Source: Monarcha castaneiventris obscurior
Taxonomy: Eukaryota; Chordata; Aves; Passeriformes; Monarchidae
Assembly (NCBI GenBank): GCA_026261815.1
Contig: JAMPIT010000230.1
Location: 691,501-755,500 of the forward strand
Length of the DNA stretch: 64,000 bases
Direction of reading: 5' to 3'
Part shown: positions 23,739-34,886 of the stretch, in pieces
How positions within the stretch are numbered: the stretch's first letter is position 1
Layout of the letters: each line of letters begins with the position of its first letter
The notes under the pieces: generated by a model
Databases searched by the model: none
The model's input: the letters and a program-made list of their open reading frames with translations, nothing else
What the model was told of the DNA's origin: nothing
Program-made: the position numbers and the translations under genes

Positions 23739-25823
23739 CATGGAAAGGGAATGTGATGTGGATCGAAATGGCCACATCCTCCACAAGCAACTAATTGCTT
23801 AATTCGTCTTTATTGCCTGAAGTAGGTAAGAAAGTTTTTCTATGAATTACAGTTGAGGTAAAACCTTCTCCTCAGAGATTCTGAATGCTCACACCTCCAA
23901 AAGATTTCAGGAGAGGTCACATTTAAATCTGAAAGCCTGTCTGTTTCTCATATGAGTTGGTACCACAAAAAACCCAAGACGTTTCCCTACAAGGTTCACC
24001 AAACCTTTTTTGTCATAGACAAAAAATGGACAGATAAACAAGAAAAGTTATGATAGCTCATGGGTCAGCTCAGTTGCCAAGTCAGCTGCAGGTTTCAGGC
24101 CACTGATTTCACCTGAAGTTTGTTAGAATGTTGGATCTCAGTCCATTTATTAATCACGGAGAAATATAATCAGGACTTCTATTCATAATGAATGTAAACC
24201 ATTTGATCAATGGCACAGACTTAAAAGACTGTGCTGTAAATGCATATTTAGCAGAACAGGACACTGGTTCTTGTAAATGCTGTTTTTCTGGGGCTAGGGG
24301 TTTTTCAGGCTTTTTTTCAAGTAAGCCAACAACAGATTTCCACAGGCTCTTTGTTCCTCAAGGAAGATAAAACAAATGGTCATCAGATTACCTTAAATAT
24401 AGAGGGAGCCTTTGTAGGACGCAGTGTCAGAATCCAGAAGTTTCTGTCCTTGGGTTGTTTCCTGTGTGAAACAGAGAATTACACAGCAGTGATTAGAAAG
24501 ATTGCAGCTGGATCTGTCTGAATGATCATCCCCAGATATCAGCGTGTTCCATCTGATTTCCTTCCAGCAAGCTCATGAAATAACAACAACCTACAAACAC
24601 ATCCTGGCAGACAGCAGCCTACCAGCAGGTTAGCATTCCCTGCAAATGCAAAGCAGCTGCTCCATAAGGGAAAGGTTTCACATCTGCCCTACCCTTCTCC
24701 CAGCCCTGGAAGGAAATTCTGGGATAGAGAATGAGTGGGAAATGCAGGTTTCTTGGAGAGACCTTTACTTTAAATGGTTTTTCCTTTAACTCAGGTTAAG
24801 TCAACCGTAACATTTTTGCACCCGGAGGAGTGTGCCCCAGCCGTGGGTTGGGTTTGAGGTAAAGCCCCTTCAAAGCCATATTTCTGTGCCATCATTCCAA
24901 GTACCTGCTCAGCAGCTCATTATTTTGTTACAGCACATTGCTATTGCAACAGGTTTGCTTCAGAAGAAAATGAATCATGCCTTGAATATTGACTCTGTGG
25001 ACTTGATGTGCATCGACTACAAGCGAGTGTGGGCTGAGTGAGTAATGGAAATGTCTGCATTTAGCCAGCACTGCTTTTGGAGAGATGACATTGAGTGCTT
25101 GGCTCTCCCCTGAGCTGCCAAACAGCCACAGCAACAGGAGATTGCAGGAGGCTGAAGAGCAGACCAAGTACTTTGGTGTCAAGCGTGGAGGCTGCTGAGA
25201 AATATTTGTTTCCAGTGTTTCCCATCGCTGTTCCCTTACATGAGGCCGTAGGACAAAGGGAGTGAGTCTCACAGATGGAAAGGGGGTGGATGCTGGAGGT
25301 GGGTGTGGGCAGATTTGTTCAATATTTTGAGATGCTATAAAAATGGCCTCTGCAAAAAAGCCCACAACTACGCAGGAATGGTCCTGTGGTGAGTTAGATG
25401 CTGCTTGAGATCAGGGTGACTGAGCACGTGGAAAGGCTGGAATGTGGCTACTGAAGTTTATATAAAATATATATGGTAGTGAGGCATTTTTTCTGTTTGT
25501 TCCATGCAGAGATTTCAGTCTTTTCAACAATTCTTTTCAATCATTTGAAGAATTTATTATGGTTAATAAATAATTCATGGTTCGGCTTGGATTTTACAAA
25601 AGGGTAGGAATACACAGCAGTGGTATAAGTTAGAAAACCATGAACCTTAAAGTATTTCAATGAACTTAATAGTGGATTAAATGCAAGGGAATCGGGAGCA
25701 TCCACTCACCCAACCTTCCTCCAAGTCAACATGAAACAGCAAAGGAATGGTAAAAAAACAAATCATGAGTTTTTTGAGAGAGGGAAATCTGTAATGGAGC
25801 TGTTGTGGTGGAGGCTGTATCCC
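23739..25823. other. Unique sequence, no gene recognised
   Basis: No recognised gene or repeat. The longest open frame is 145 codons (24928-25365 minus) and shows no domain or signal peptide that I can recognise. Confidence 0.55.
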
Positions 25824-26113
25824 AGAATATCAGGCAAACACTAACCAAATAATCCTTGCATCAGATTTGGATTTATTTCACAAGACAGACCACATCCCAA
25901 GAAGGAATCTGCCCAGGAAGGTTAGAAAATGGACAGTGGGAATTTGAGTGTTTTTGAAAAGAAAGCGAATATATTTACTCACAGAAACTTCTCAGTGCTC
26001 AGGGAGTGCAGCAGCCTCTTGACGCTGCCTTTGCTGTTCTAGTGGAACGTGTCCCTGACCATAGCAGGACTTTGGATCTTTAAGGTTCCTTCCCAAACCC
26101 AAATCATTCAAGG
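25824..26113 (+). mobile_element. CR1-tailed chimeric repeat, copy B
   Basis: Sister of 19909-20219, in the same order and orientation: ATCAGGCAAACACT, CACAAGACAGACC, GGAATCTGCCCAGGAAGG, GGACAGTGGGAATT, GCTCAGGGAGTGCAGC, TTGCTGTTCTAGTGGAA, then the CR1 end GTGTCCCTGACCATAGCAGG ... TTTAAGGTTCCTTCCC. It is more diverged than copy A; the terminal octamers have decayed to ATTCAAGGATT. Flanks outside the repeat are unrelated to those of copy A. Confidence 0.7.
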
Positions 26114-26627
26114 ATTTGCCCTGAAATTTACCTCCTTCCTCTCTCTCATCCCCAGGAGTGATGTCTCCAAGGTCACAGCCATTTATCTTGTTTTCTTCTC
26201 CTTTCTCATGCTTCCAAGTCCTTTTTCTTTTCTTAAATAATTGTTTCCTTTTTCATGGACGTGGAAAAGTTTGGGACAGTGTTTCCATTTCATTTCTTTT
26301 CCAGTAATGAGGTTTGGCCAAAGAGCACTCCACCCTGTGGTTGTTGTGATCATTCTCAGCTGTTTTGTGGAGAAAGAAAACAGCAGCAAAGGAATGCAAA
26401 GAAACCAGCACACCATCATCTCCGTGTAAATAGGGATAACGTTACTTTCCCCCAGTGCATGAACATAAATTGCTCCCAGGTTTTGGTGACTTTTCAAACA
26501 AGACGCCTTTTTTTCGTTTGAAGGGAAGATTTACTGACTGTGAGCAGGACTGTGGGTGGCAGCATCAGGGACACTGCATTTGTCTTTAAATGGGGCATTT
26601 GGAGGAGATTTGACATTCACAGGATCA
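26114..26627. other. Unique sequence, no gene recognised
   Basis: No recognised feature. Overlapping short frames on both strands (88-104 codons) have no recognisable content. Confidence 0.6.
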
Positions 26628-26907
26628 AAGAATCATGAAGCAGCTTGGGTTGGAAGGGACCTTTAAAGGTGATCTAGTCCAAGCCCTTTTGGGGTGGCTC
26701 AGAACCACATCCAACCTCACCTTGAATATTTCCAGGGATGGGGCATCCACAGCCTCTCTGAGGAACCTGAGCCAGTGTTTTTCCACTCTCACTGTAAAAA
26801 ACTTCCTCTGTAGTTTGAGTTTCCCCTCCTTTAGTTTTAAGGCATTAGATCTGGTCCTATTAAGCAGGTCCTGCTAAAAAGCCTTTCCCATCTTTCTTAT
26901 AGGCCCC
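26628..26907 (-). mobile_element. CR1 LINE 3' fragment
   Basis: Antisense CR1: tail AGAATCATGAAGCAGCTTGG, GGTTGGAAGGGACCTTTAAA, TCTAGTCCAAGCCC, CAACCTCACCTTGAATATTT, CCAGGGATGGGGCATCCACA, AACTTCC, TTTAAGGCATTAGATCTGGTCC, and CTTATAGGCCCC at the far end. About 280 bp, degenerate, non-coding. Confidence 0.92.
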
Positions 26908-27175
26908 ACTAAGTTAATTAACAGGAACTGTTAATGCTGCCTTAGGTACTGTAGAACTGCATTTCCTTGTCTGGCTTTTCAGGGATATAATTCCTGTTGA
27001 TACTTTAAAATCACTCTGAAGAAAATTACTTATCTTATGACACTTTTTCCCAGTGACCAGCCCAGGAAAACCATATAAGAAACCACTGAAGTAGCTAATT
27101 ATGACTTATGGTGTAATTATGACATGGCCATGAACAACATAACGTGAAATGGAATTTTAAAGAACAGCTTCTACA

Positions 27176-27627
27176 GAATCACAGAGTCTTTAAGGTTGGA
27201 AAAGACCTCCAAGATCATTGAGTCCAACTGTTCACCCAGAACCACCGTGTTTGCCACTAGACCCAAGAGCTGCATCCACGTGTTCTTTGAACACTCGCAG
27301 GGATGGTGATCTCACCACTTCCTTGGGCAGCCTATTCCTATTCCTGTTCCTGTTCCTGTTCCTGTTCCTGTTCCTGTTCCTATTCCTATTCCTATTCCTA
27401 GTTTCTATTCCTTTCTATTCCAATGCCTGACCATTTTCAGGTGCACCTCCTCTGGCAGAACTTGAGGAGATTTCCTCCCATCCTTTTTTCTTGGGAGAAG
27501 ACCCTGACCCCCACTGGCTAAGCCTCCTTTCAGGTACTTGTGCAGAACAATAAGGTCTCTCCTGAGATTCCTTTTCTCCAAGCTGTAGGAGCACTGGAAC
27601 TAAATCAGGCACAAGATTTCTCAGGAT
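27176..27627 (-). mobile_element. CR1 LINE 3' fragment with internal microsatellite
   Basis: Antisense CR1: tail CAGAATCACAGAGTCTTTAA, GGTTGGAAAAGACCTCCAAG, TCATTGAGTCCAACTGTT, CACTTCCTTGGGCAG, then a hexanucleotide expansion (27331-27420), then CAATGCCTGACCATTTTC and on to AGGTCTCTCCTGAGATTCC and TTTCTCCAAGCTG. It meets an oppositely oriented CR1 at about 27628, giving a head-to-head pair. Confidence 0.9.
27331..27420. repeat. CCTGTT/CCTATT hexanucleotide array inside a CR1
   Basis: About 11-12 units of CCT(G/A)TT from 27331 to 27400, followed by imperfect TTTCTATTCC units. The surrounding CR1 normally reads GGGCAG-CCTATTC-CAATGCCTGACC here, so the array appears to have grown from the resident CCTATTC. 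Frames through it give Leu-Phe repeats only. Confidence 0.9.
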
Positions 27628-27880
27628 GTGAGGCAATGGGCACAAATTGAATTACAGAAAATTCAACTTAAACATAAAATACCTTCTTTGCTGTGAGGGT
27701 GATCAAATCCTGGAGCAGGTTGCCCAGGGAGATTGTGGAGTTTCTGTTTTCAGGAATATGCAAAACCCCGTTAGAAACAGCCCTGGGCAACCTGACCCAC
27801 TTGATTCCCCTTTGATTGGTGTCATTGGGTTAGAGACCTCCAGAGGTCCCTTCCAACCTCAAGTATCCTATGATTCTGTT
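27628..27880 (+). mobile_element. CR1 LINE 3' fragment
   Basis: Sense CR1: GTGAGGCAATGGGCACAAAT, TGAGGGTGATCAAATCCTGG, AGCAGGTTGCCCAGGGAGAT, TGTGGAGT, ACAGCCCTGGGCAACCTGAC, then AGAGGTCCCTTCCAACCTCA and tail CCTATGATTCTG. About 250 bp, degenerate. Confidence 0.9.
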
Positions 27881-29036
27881 ATATTTAATAAAGATAAATC
27901 TGGAGGCACAGGTGTATCCACAGAATTATAAAGGCATCAGAATTATGTGGTTTAGGAGCGAGGAGCAGAAGGATGCACAACTCATTTTTAACTCCAAGCT
28001 TGCTCTCACACCTGCTATGTTTCATTCTGACACGTCCCATGCCTTGATAAAACTGTCTGAAAATTGGTTCCAGCAATGGACAGGAAAACCTGCTCTTGGT
28101 AGTAATGTTGTTTATGGACAGAGGCCACCCTATTTCAGAAAATTGCAACAGATTTGCAAGCATAGAGAGGATTTTTGCTGTACAATATGAGTGATTATTT
28201 CCAGAAATGAGCTCCTAGCTTCATCTTTTTTTGAGAATTACTCTGTCCTGTAGCCTTTCTGCATCAAAACAGAGTAATCCATTTCTCTTGTTTGGAGTGA
28301 AAAATATTCTCTCTATCAACCCATTTCTATCCAACAGGATGAAAATATCCTGACAAACAAAAATGCATTGAAATGTCAAAAATTATATTAGTTCTACTAT
28401 GACAACAAATACAATTGCTGTTGATTTCCTGAATTTGTAGCTGTCTTTTTTGTTTTCTTCAAAAGCTTATTTGCAGGAAGGAATTACAAATAAAAAAAAA
28501 AAGAAAAAAATAACAAAACAAACCACCAAAAAACCCCAACCAGCCAAACAAATGCATTGAAACACTTCTAATTATAAATGATATTTCACAATGTACCACA
28601 ATGAAGAAATTATGGTATTGCACTGCAACAGAGCGTTTCAAGTGTCAGACGTGGATAATTTGGGCAATCGTGCTGCAAAATTGCTGCAAGACTTTGAAGA
28701 ATAATTTTAGTGACATGTTAAGCTTGACAAGAAAATCCTGTTCACAAACACTTGCACATTGTCATATTTGAACAATGGCCCATTAATAACATTTCCATAA
28801 AATCTTTTCATGTGATTAAGGCTAAACCCACCAGAGAGAGAAATGAGAGATGATTTGTAGCTGTACCTTCAAGTGCTTTCTTCAATCCCACCATCTCTGG
28901 GCAGAGTTATAAAAAACAGACACTGATTTTGGAAAAAAAATACCAAAAATCCTGATGATTTGAAGTCAATGTAACTGACTGACAACATGGCCACTGTGTT
29001 TCCAAGCTCCCTCTTGAAGGACCAATCCTTAATTTA
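27881..29036. other. Unique AT-rich sequence, no gene recognised
   Basis: Contains an A/CAAA-rich patch at 28489-28545. No gene or further mobile element recognised. Confidence 0.6.
28489..28545. repeat. A-rich low-complexity tract
   Basis: Runs of A with CAAAACAAACCACC and AAAACCCC interruptions, of the same A/C style as 5839-6483 and 10025-10230 but short. Confidence 0.8.
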
Positions 29037-29240
29037 GAATCTAGAATGGTTTAGGTTGGAGAAGCCCTCTAAGATCACAGAGTCCAGTCATTAACCCAGT
29101 ACTGCCAGATTCCCCACAAAACCACAGCCCTAAGTACCACATCTTTATGGTTTTGAACCCTTCCAGGGATGGGGATTCCACCTCTTCCCTGGGCAGCCTG
29201 TCAGTTCCAATGCCTGACCACTCTTCTAGTGAAGAAATTT
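29037..29240 (-). mobile_element. CR1 LINE 3' fragment
   Basis: Antisense CR1: GAATCTAGAATGGTTTAGG, TTGGAGAAGCCCTCTAAGAT, CAGAGTCCAGTCATTAACCC, CCAGGGATGGGGATTCCACC, CCCTGGGCAGCCTGTCAGTT, CCAATGCCTGACCACTCTT. It is of the subfamily with CATTAACCCAG...ACTGCCA rather than the CATGGGCAGGGACACC type. Confidence 0.9.
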
Positions 29241-32200
29241 GAAAGACAACTACTCTAAGAATGTAGTTATGGTGAACTACTTACCAACTAAATAAAATGT
29301 TCATGTTTATGAAGACAAAATTAAATTGCTTGGAAATTTACAGGAAAAAAATCCTATTTAAAATCTTTCCCACGTAAAGTTGGTCCAATTCCCTCTGAAT
29401 CAGTGTTATTTGTCCAGCTGGTCACCTTTTCTTCTCTAGGTGCATTTATCACCAGAAGGTCTTAACTACAGGATGGAAAATAATGACAGTCAACATCCCA
29501 GAAAACATTTCAGGATTATGAAAAAAATTCCAATCTGCATCTGGTAAATGCAAGAATTTTCAAAAGCTTTTCATAGAGAGCCAAAAGGAAATGATCCATT
29601 TGAGAAAAGCCAGTAGTGTGTTGGTTGTGAGCCCACCCAGGAGCATCAAAGGGGTTTTAGGAGGCAAGATTTCCAAAAGCCAATCATTCCTCCCTTCTCA
29701 ATCTCAAGGTTATACAGGAAGTCCATGGGAGAAATTGGAACAGATCCTCTGATCATTTTGGGGTTGTCAGCCACCCTACAAACAACCATCCCTTCTGCAG
29801 AGAGCCAGCCAGAATTTCACTTCAATATGCTGAAATCTGTGGCTGTGTTTAAGTTATTCATTAAAAACTTGTCTGGACTCGACTCCCTGAGATTTCATTT
29901 CTCTGAGTTTCCCTGCATAGAGTAAGATTCAGTCTTGAAGAAAATGGGTGCAAAGTTCTGCCCAATGGGTCGAACTACCCATCCACTGCACAAATATGCA
30001 CTGACAGGTTTTTTGAGGCTGTGTGATTTAAAAAAAAGAAAAAGGAGTTGTTACTGAACCTGCAGTTTAGAGATTCATAAATCTTCATTGGCCAAAATTT
30101 GCTTTCTGACTCATGACTTCTCGTGATTTATACCTCAATGTATGCACTTTGTCACAGAAGAGTTTTTAGAGAGAAAATGGAGATGCGAGCAAAGTTGAAA
30201 CATAACACTCGGAACCAATCAAGAGCATTTAGATAAATTACTCTGATTGGCCACTACTTGGTTACTTGGGAAAAAAAGATAAAGCAAAAAAAACCCCACA
30301 ACCTTTTCCAGAGAAAAGTCCTTATTCTGAGTGGTTTTCAGCTGAAAACGTTTGGCAAGCCCCATTTACCACTGCTCTGCTCTCAACACATGACAGATTC
30401 ATCCATCTTACACATGAGCACCTCTTCACGCTGGGATGAAATGCAGCCACCCACAGCTGAATTTCACATCACAGGAGCGCACCAGCACATAGGAAATACT
30501 TTACAAATGTGAAAGTAGGCGGGTGTGTCTAAATTCTCAGCTTTATAAGCTGCTAATCCTCCTCTCTTCCCACACAGCTGTGCTAATGGCTCACCTACAA
30601 ATCCACTGTTTGAAAAGCTGCACTAACCTTCTACAGTGTGTGCATATCTTTCCTTCCTTTTCCTAACCCTGGTTCACCAGCTCACCTCTCACATGTTGCT
30701 ACAGACCTTTGAGTCTCAGCTACTCCATGAGATGAATGGTGAACCCAATTAGGAGAATTTACTTTCCCATCAGCTGTTTTCCTCCTTTTTTTTGGTTTTT
30801 CCTTTGGTTGTTCGTCTAGCGGTGATTAAGGTTGCAGTTCCACTCATTAGTGAAGTGTATTAAGTGGTAATATCAATAACTGACAACAGCCCTGCCCTGG
30901 GACTGGCTGTTCCACAAATCTATATCAACAAGCCAAAGAGAGCTTTTTGAGTGCTGTATCTCCAGGCATGGAGGAAATATTTACTCTCTGCTTCCTGCCT
31001 GGCTCAGGATCAATGTCAGGGATAGAACAAGACAGGACCTGTCAAAAACAGTAGAATTGTGCTCCATGATTTCAAGTAAAAGCACCTTACACTCAGAGGC
31101 ACCAAGATAAGTTTAGCTTGGTTTGGGGGAAGAAAATAGATTAAAAAAAATAAAAAAGAAAATAACCATCACACCTCCTCTACATGAATTGCTTCAACAA
31201 CCATCACTGACAAATTCTCCAAGTTCAGGATTCTGATATATGCTTAAAACTTGTACTCTTAGAAATAGAAACCACTTAGAAATATCTTGTAATACTGAGG
31301 TTTCAGTGTAAATGATTTCCCATTTTGGGGACTTCCTGTGACAGATGCTGCATAGAGATGTAAAGCATAACTGTCCTTACCATAAAGATCTTTTGAGATG
31401 TAGCAGATGGATGAAATAAAACAACATTGGTGGTGGCACCGGGAGAAATGAGTTGCAAAATTAATGAGGTGTTTAGGCCAGAAGAGGAAGATGAACATTT
31501 TTAAAACCAGCTTGAAAAAGGAATCACAACTTACCATTAACCTACTTATTACTAGACAGCTGTGTGATGGAGAACTCTTACCAAAACAGAAATCTGTGTG
31601 TGCTTATTTCTATGTGGGAAGGGGATGGCTCAGTTTTGCAAAGAAATACAGGTTATGCAACCACATTTTTTGTCTGTGTATATTTTAAATAATTTTCACC
31701 TAATAATGCCCAATTTCATACCTATTCAACAAAATATCAGAATCCTGAAGACTTTAAAATCCAACAGGAGTTGCAGGTAGCCCCAGTGTTATTTCCTTCA
31801 TGCTGGTGGTGAGGATTTGCGACAAGCTCTGCAGCCAAATGCCCAATCAGCACTGTCTTCTCTTGCCTTTCTGCTCAAAAAAAGGTCAATTTGTGGTGCT
31901 TGAGGGTCAGTGGCATCATCAAAGGAGTGAGAGGGTTTGGAGAGAGAGAAACCAGGTCAGGATATTGCTCTAGACATGAGGGACTTGAGACACTGAGTAG
32001 TAAAAGAGATGTGAAAAGGTAGAGAGGATTCTTGAATTTCTTAAGAAGAAAGTGATTGATTTGGAGTGAATTCCAGGCAATTTGAGGGTGCTATGTTCCA
32101 ACAGAGCTACCATGGGAGACCAAACCTCCTGCACTGCTCCTCAGTTTCGATGACAACTCGTAATCTTGTACCTCTTTGGTAGGAAAAGGATCAGTAGTGC

Positions 32201-32979
32201 TTCAAGTCTGAGTCGCCTTGAAAACATCATTTATTTTCTTGAAGAGTAACCAAACACACTGTTCCTGTCCTAAAGCCACTTCATTCCAGAGTCCTCTCAC
32301 ATCCTGCTCGCTAAGGACCACTATGGATGAGCATCTCATATTCAGAAAAAACCATTCCTATTGCTCTGTCACAGCATAAAGTACAGAGCTCTACAGAAAA
32401 TATTACTGGGCAATTGTGTAACACTGCAAGCTTTTAGTGCTGTTTTCCACGATTAGCAGGTTTCAGCTCCTCAGATCTGTGAGACTCAGGAATTTCCTGC
32501 TGAAGGCTGTGCAGCAGTGTTACTGTCCTTGCTTTCAGGAAGCATTTCTTGACCTTACATTACATTTTTATATTTGTTCTAACACCTCGTCCTTCTACAG
32601 AAATGAATCTCCTAACAGCCAGGAGAGAAGGCAGCTGTGAAACATTTGGTTGTTGTTGATGGGTTTAGTTCCTTTTAAGAAACTTTCTGATAAGAGAATT
32701 AGGAAAATTAAGAGCTCACCTGATCCACCACCACGCTCCCAAATCAAAACTCTAAACCAAAATTCTTTGTGAGAAGATAAAAACAAACCTGCAGGTCACT
32801 TTACAGGAGTGTAACACCACCTGTAGTGTTTCCTCAGCAAATGGGGATTGGATATCTCTGGATTTAGGACAGCAAAACTGGAGAACATTTATCACATGAT
32901 TATTTCAGGTCCAACCTCCCAGTCCAAGGGAGTTCAAAATTCAAAGTGAGAAAAAACTTAAGGCACAAAGATCTCTCAG
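29241..32979. other. Unique AT-rich sequence, no gene recognised
   Basis: 3.7 kb without recognised genes or repeats. The longest open frames are 84-92 codons and unremarkable. A small A-rich patch lies at 31141-31167. Confidence 0.6.
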
Positions 32980-33081
32980 GCCTAGGGTGGGATTCTTGAG
33001 GTGTCCTGTGCAGGGCCAGGAGCTGGACACAATGATCATTGTGGGTCGCTTCCAACCAGGATATTCCATGATTCTGTGATT
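32980..33081 (+). mobile_element. CR1 LINE 3' end
   Basis: Sense CR1 last ~100 bp: GCAGGGCCAGGAGCTGGACA, CAATGATCATTGTGGGTCGC, TTCCAACCAGGATATTCC, ATGATTCTGTGATT. The variant with GGGCCAGGAGCTGGAC and GTGGGTC is a distinct CR1 subfamily common in birds. Confidence 0.9.
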
Positions 33082-34352
33082 AATTGCTCCAGTGACCTGT
33101 TGCAGAAACACCTACTGCATCTCAACTCCAAAACACACAGGCTGAGGGGACACCAGTGTAGTTAATAATTAGAATGGGAAATGTTGATTGAAGTTCCTGA
33201 GCTGAGATCCCATATCTGGTACTTGCATGGATAATGTTTCTCCCTGTTTCCAGCCCACAGGTTTTCTAATCCTCTGGGGTTTTTCTAAAACAGTTTAAAA
33301 TCTTAATCTGCTTGGTCTGGTCCCTGCTACCTTCCAGTGCAAACAATGGGACTCTTCTGTGGATTTCTTGCCCCACCTCTTCTTTCCATTCCATCTGGGT
33401 TTGGGTGTGGAGACCTATCCCTGACTTCAGCAGGAAGAGCATTCATCTCTTAATTGAAAACAACCCATCTTAATTACTTACAGGGTTTCTCATGTTTCTA
33501 GATGGGGGGTATTTTGGAAGAATTAAAAGATCCTTGTCACTGCTCAAGGAAAGTTTTGTTGGTGGAACTATCTGGAAAGTCACTTAAATCTCTTCAAAAC
33601 TGATGACAACATTTCCAAAGTTTAGTTCACATAGCAGAGGTGATTATTTTGTTTGTCACAAAAGGAGAATTGCATGTGGTAAGAGACTAAAGGACTTGCT
33701 TATTTTTAGAAATTAATATTTTTAGGTGTTGCTATGGAAGCAGCTTTGAATGTGATCAGAATGGGATAATGCAGGATTTAAAATATACTTGCAGAAAGCT
33801 GCCTACTCACTCTCTGAGCACCCTGAAGATCTCAGGAAATATATCAGACTCCATCAACTATAAACACGAGGGGAGACATTACATAACTGCAATCAGGTGA
33901 AAGAATTTCGGAAATGGATCCTGAGATTTGAAGTGATGAGGTGCAATCTTGAAACAGAACATGCACTGCAATCTGTAAGACATCGTTTCCGGATGGAATT
34001 TAACTTTATTCAGTAAAAACCCTCTGTGAAGAAAGACATTTTCTGTAGAACAGTAGCAAAGTTGATATAAATTTGTAAAAATTTTTGGTTTAATCTGCTA
34101 CTCCAGAAATAAACAGCTAGATAAGGTTACCTGTCCAGATACACTTCCAGCAAGCTTTTCTGAGCTAAATGAATAAAGAACAAGATCTCTGTCCAAAGCT
34201 GAAGAACTTCAGGCAATATTGGGTCAAAAATCCCCCACATTCTGCGAGGTCGGTTATTTCTCTATATCTTTCTACTTTATCTTTCTACTAAATGCTGGAT
34301 TATTTTTGGTAATTCGCTAGAGGTACCAGGCTGAGTATTCCCCAGTCATAAG
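33082..34352. other. Unique sequence, no gene recognised
   Basis: No recognised features. Confidence 0.6.
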
Positions 34353-34886
34353 AGTCTGTTCTAGTGAGACCCCACCTGCAGTGCTGGGATCTCCTCTGGG
34401 GCCCCAGGACAAGAATGATGTGGAGCTGTTGGGATGAGTCCAGAGGAGGCCACGAGAATGTTCCAAGGGCTGGAGCCCCTCTGCTCTGGAGCCAGGCTGG
34501 CAGAGCTGGGGGTGCTCACCTGGAGAAGGAAAGGCTCCAGGGAGACCTCAGAGCCCCTTCCAGTGCCTAAAGAGGCTCCAGGAGAGCTGGAGAGGGACTG
34601 GGGACAAGGGATGGAGGGACAGGACACAGGGAATGGCTTCAAACTGACAGAGGACAGGTTTGGATTAGATATTAGGAGGAAATTCTTCCCTGTGAGGATG
34701 GTGAGGCCCTGGCACAGGGTGCCCAGAGAAGCTGTGGCTGCTCCTGGATCCCTGGCAGTGTCCAAGGCCAGGTTGGATGGGGCTTGGAGCAACCTGGGCT
34801 AGTGGAAGGTGTCCCTGCCCATGGCAGAGGAGTTAGAAATGGATGATCTTCAAGATCCCTTCCAACCTAAACTTTCTATGATTCTG
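34353..34886 (+). mobile_element. CR1 LINE 3' fragment, about 530 bp
   Basis: One of the best preserved CR1 copies here. Sense order: GTGAGACCCCACCTGCAGTG, GTCCAGAGGAGGCCACGAG, GGGCTGGAGCCCCTCTGCTC, GACAGGTTTGGATTAGATAT, GGAAATTCTTCCCTGTGAGG, CAGAGAAGCTGTGGCTGC, GGTTGGATGGGGCTTGGAGC, GGAAGGTGTCCCTGCCCATG, TGGATGATCTTCAAGATCCC, and tail CTATGATTCTG. It covers the C-terminal end of the reverse-transcriptase ORF and the 3' UTR. Frames of 120-143 codons in it are remnants or chance and do not encode a working domain. Confidence 0.95.

Noticed and set aside
34361..34802. 143-codon minus and 122-codon plus frames in the CR1 at 34353-34886
   Set aside because: They run through the CR1 3' region; the same blocks in other CR1 copies have stops in these frames, and no reverse-transcriptase motif is present.
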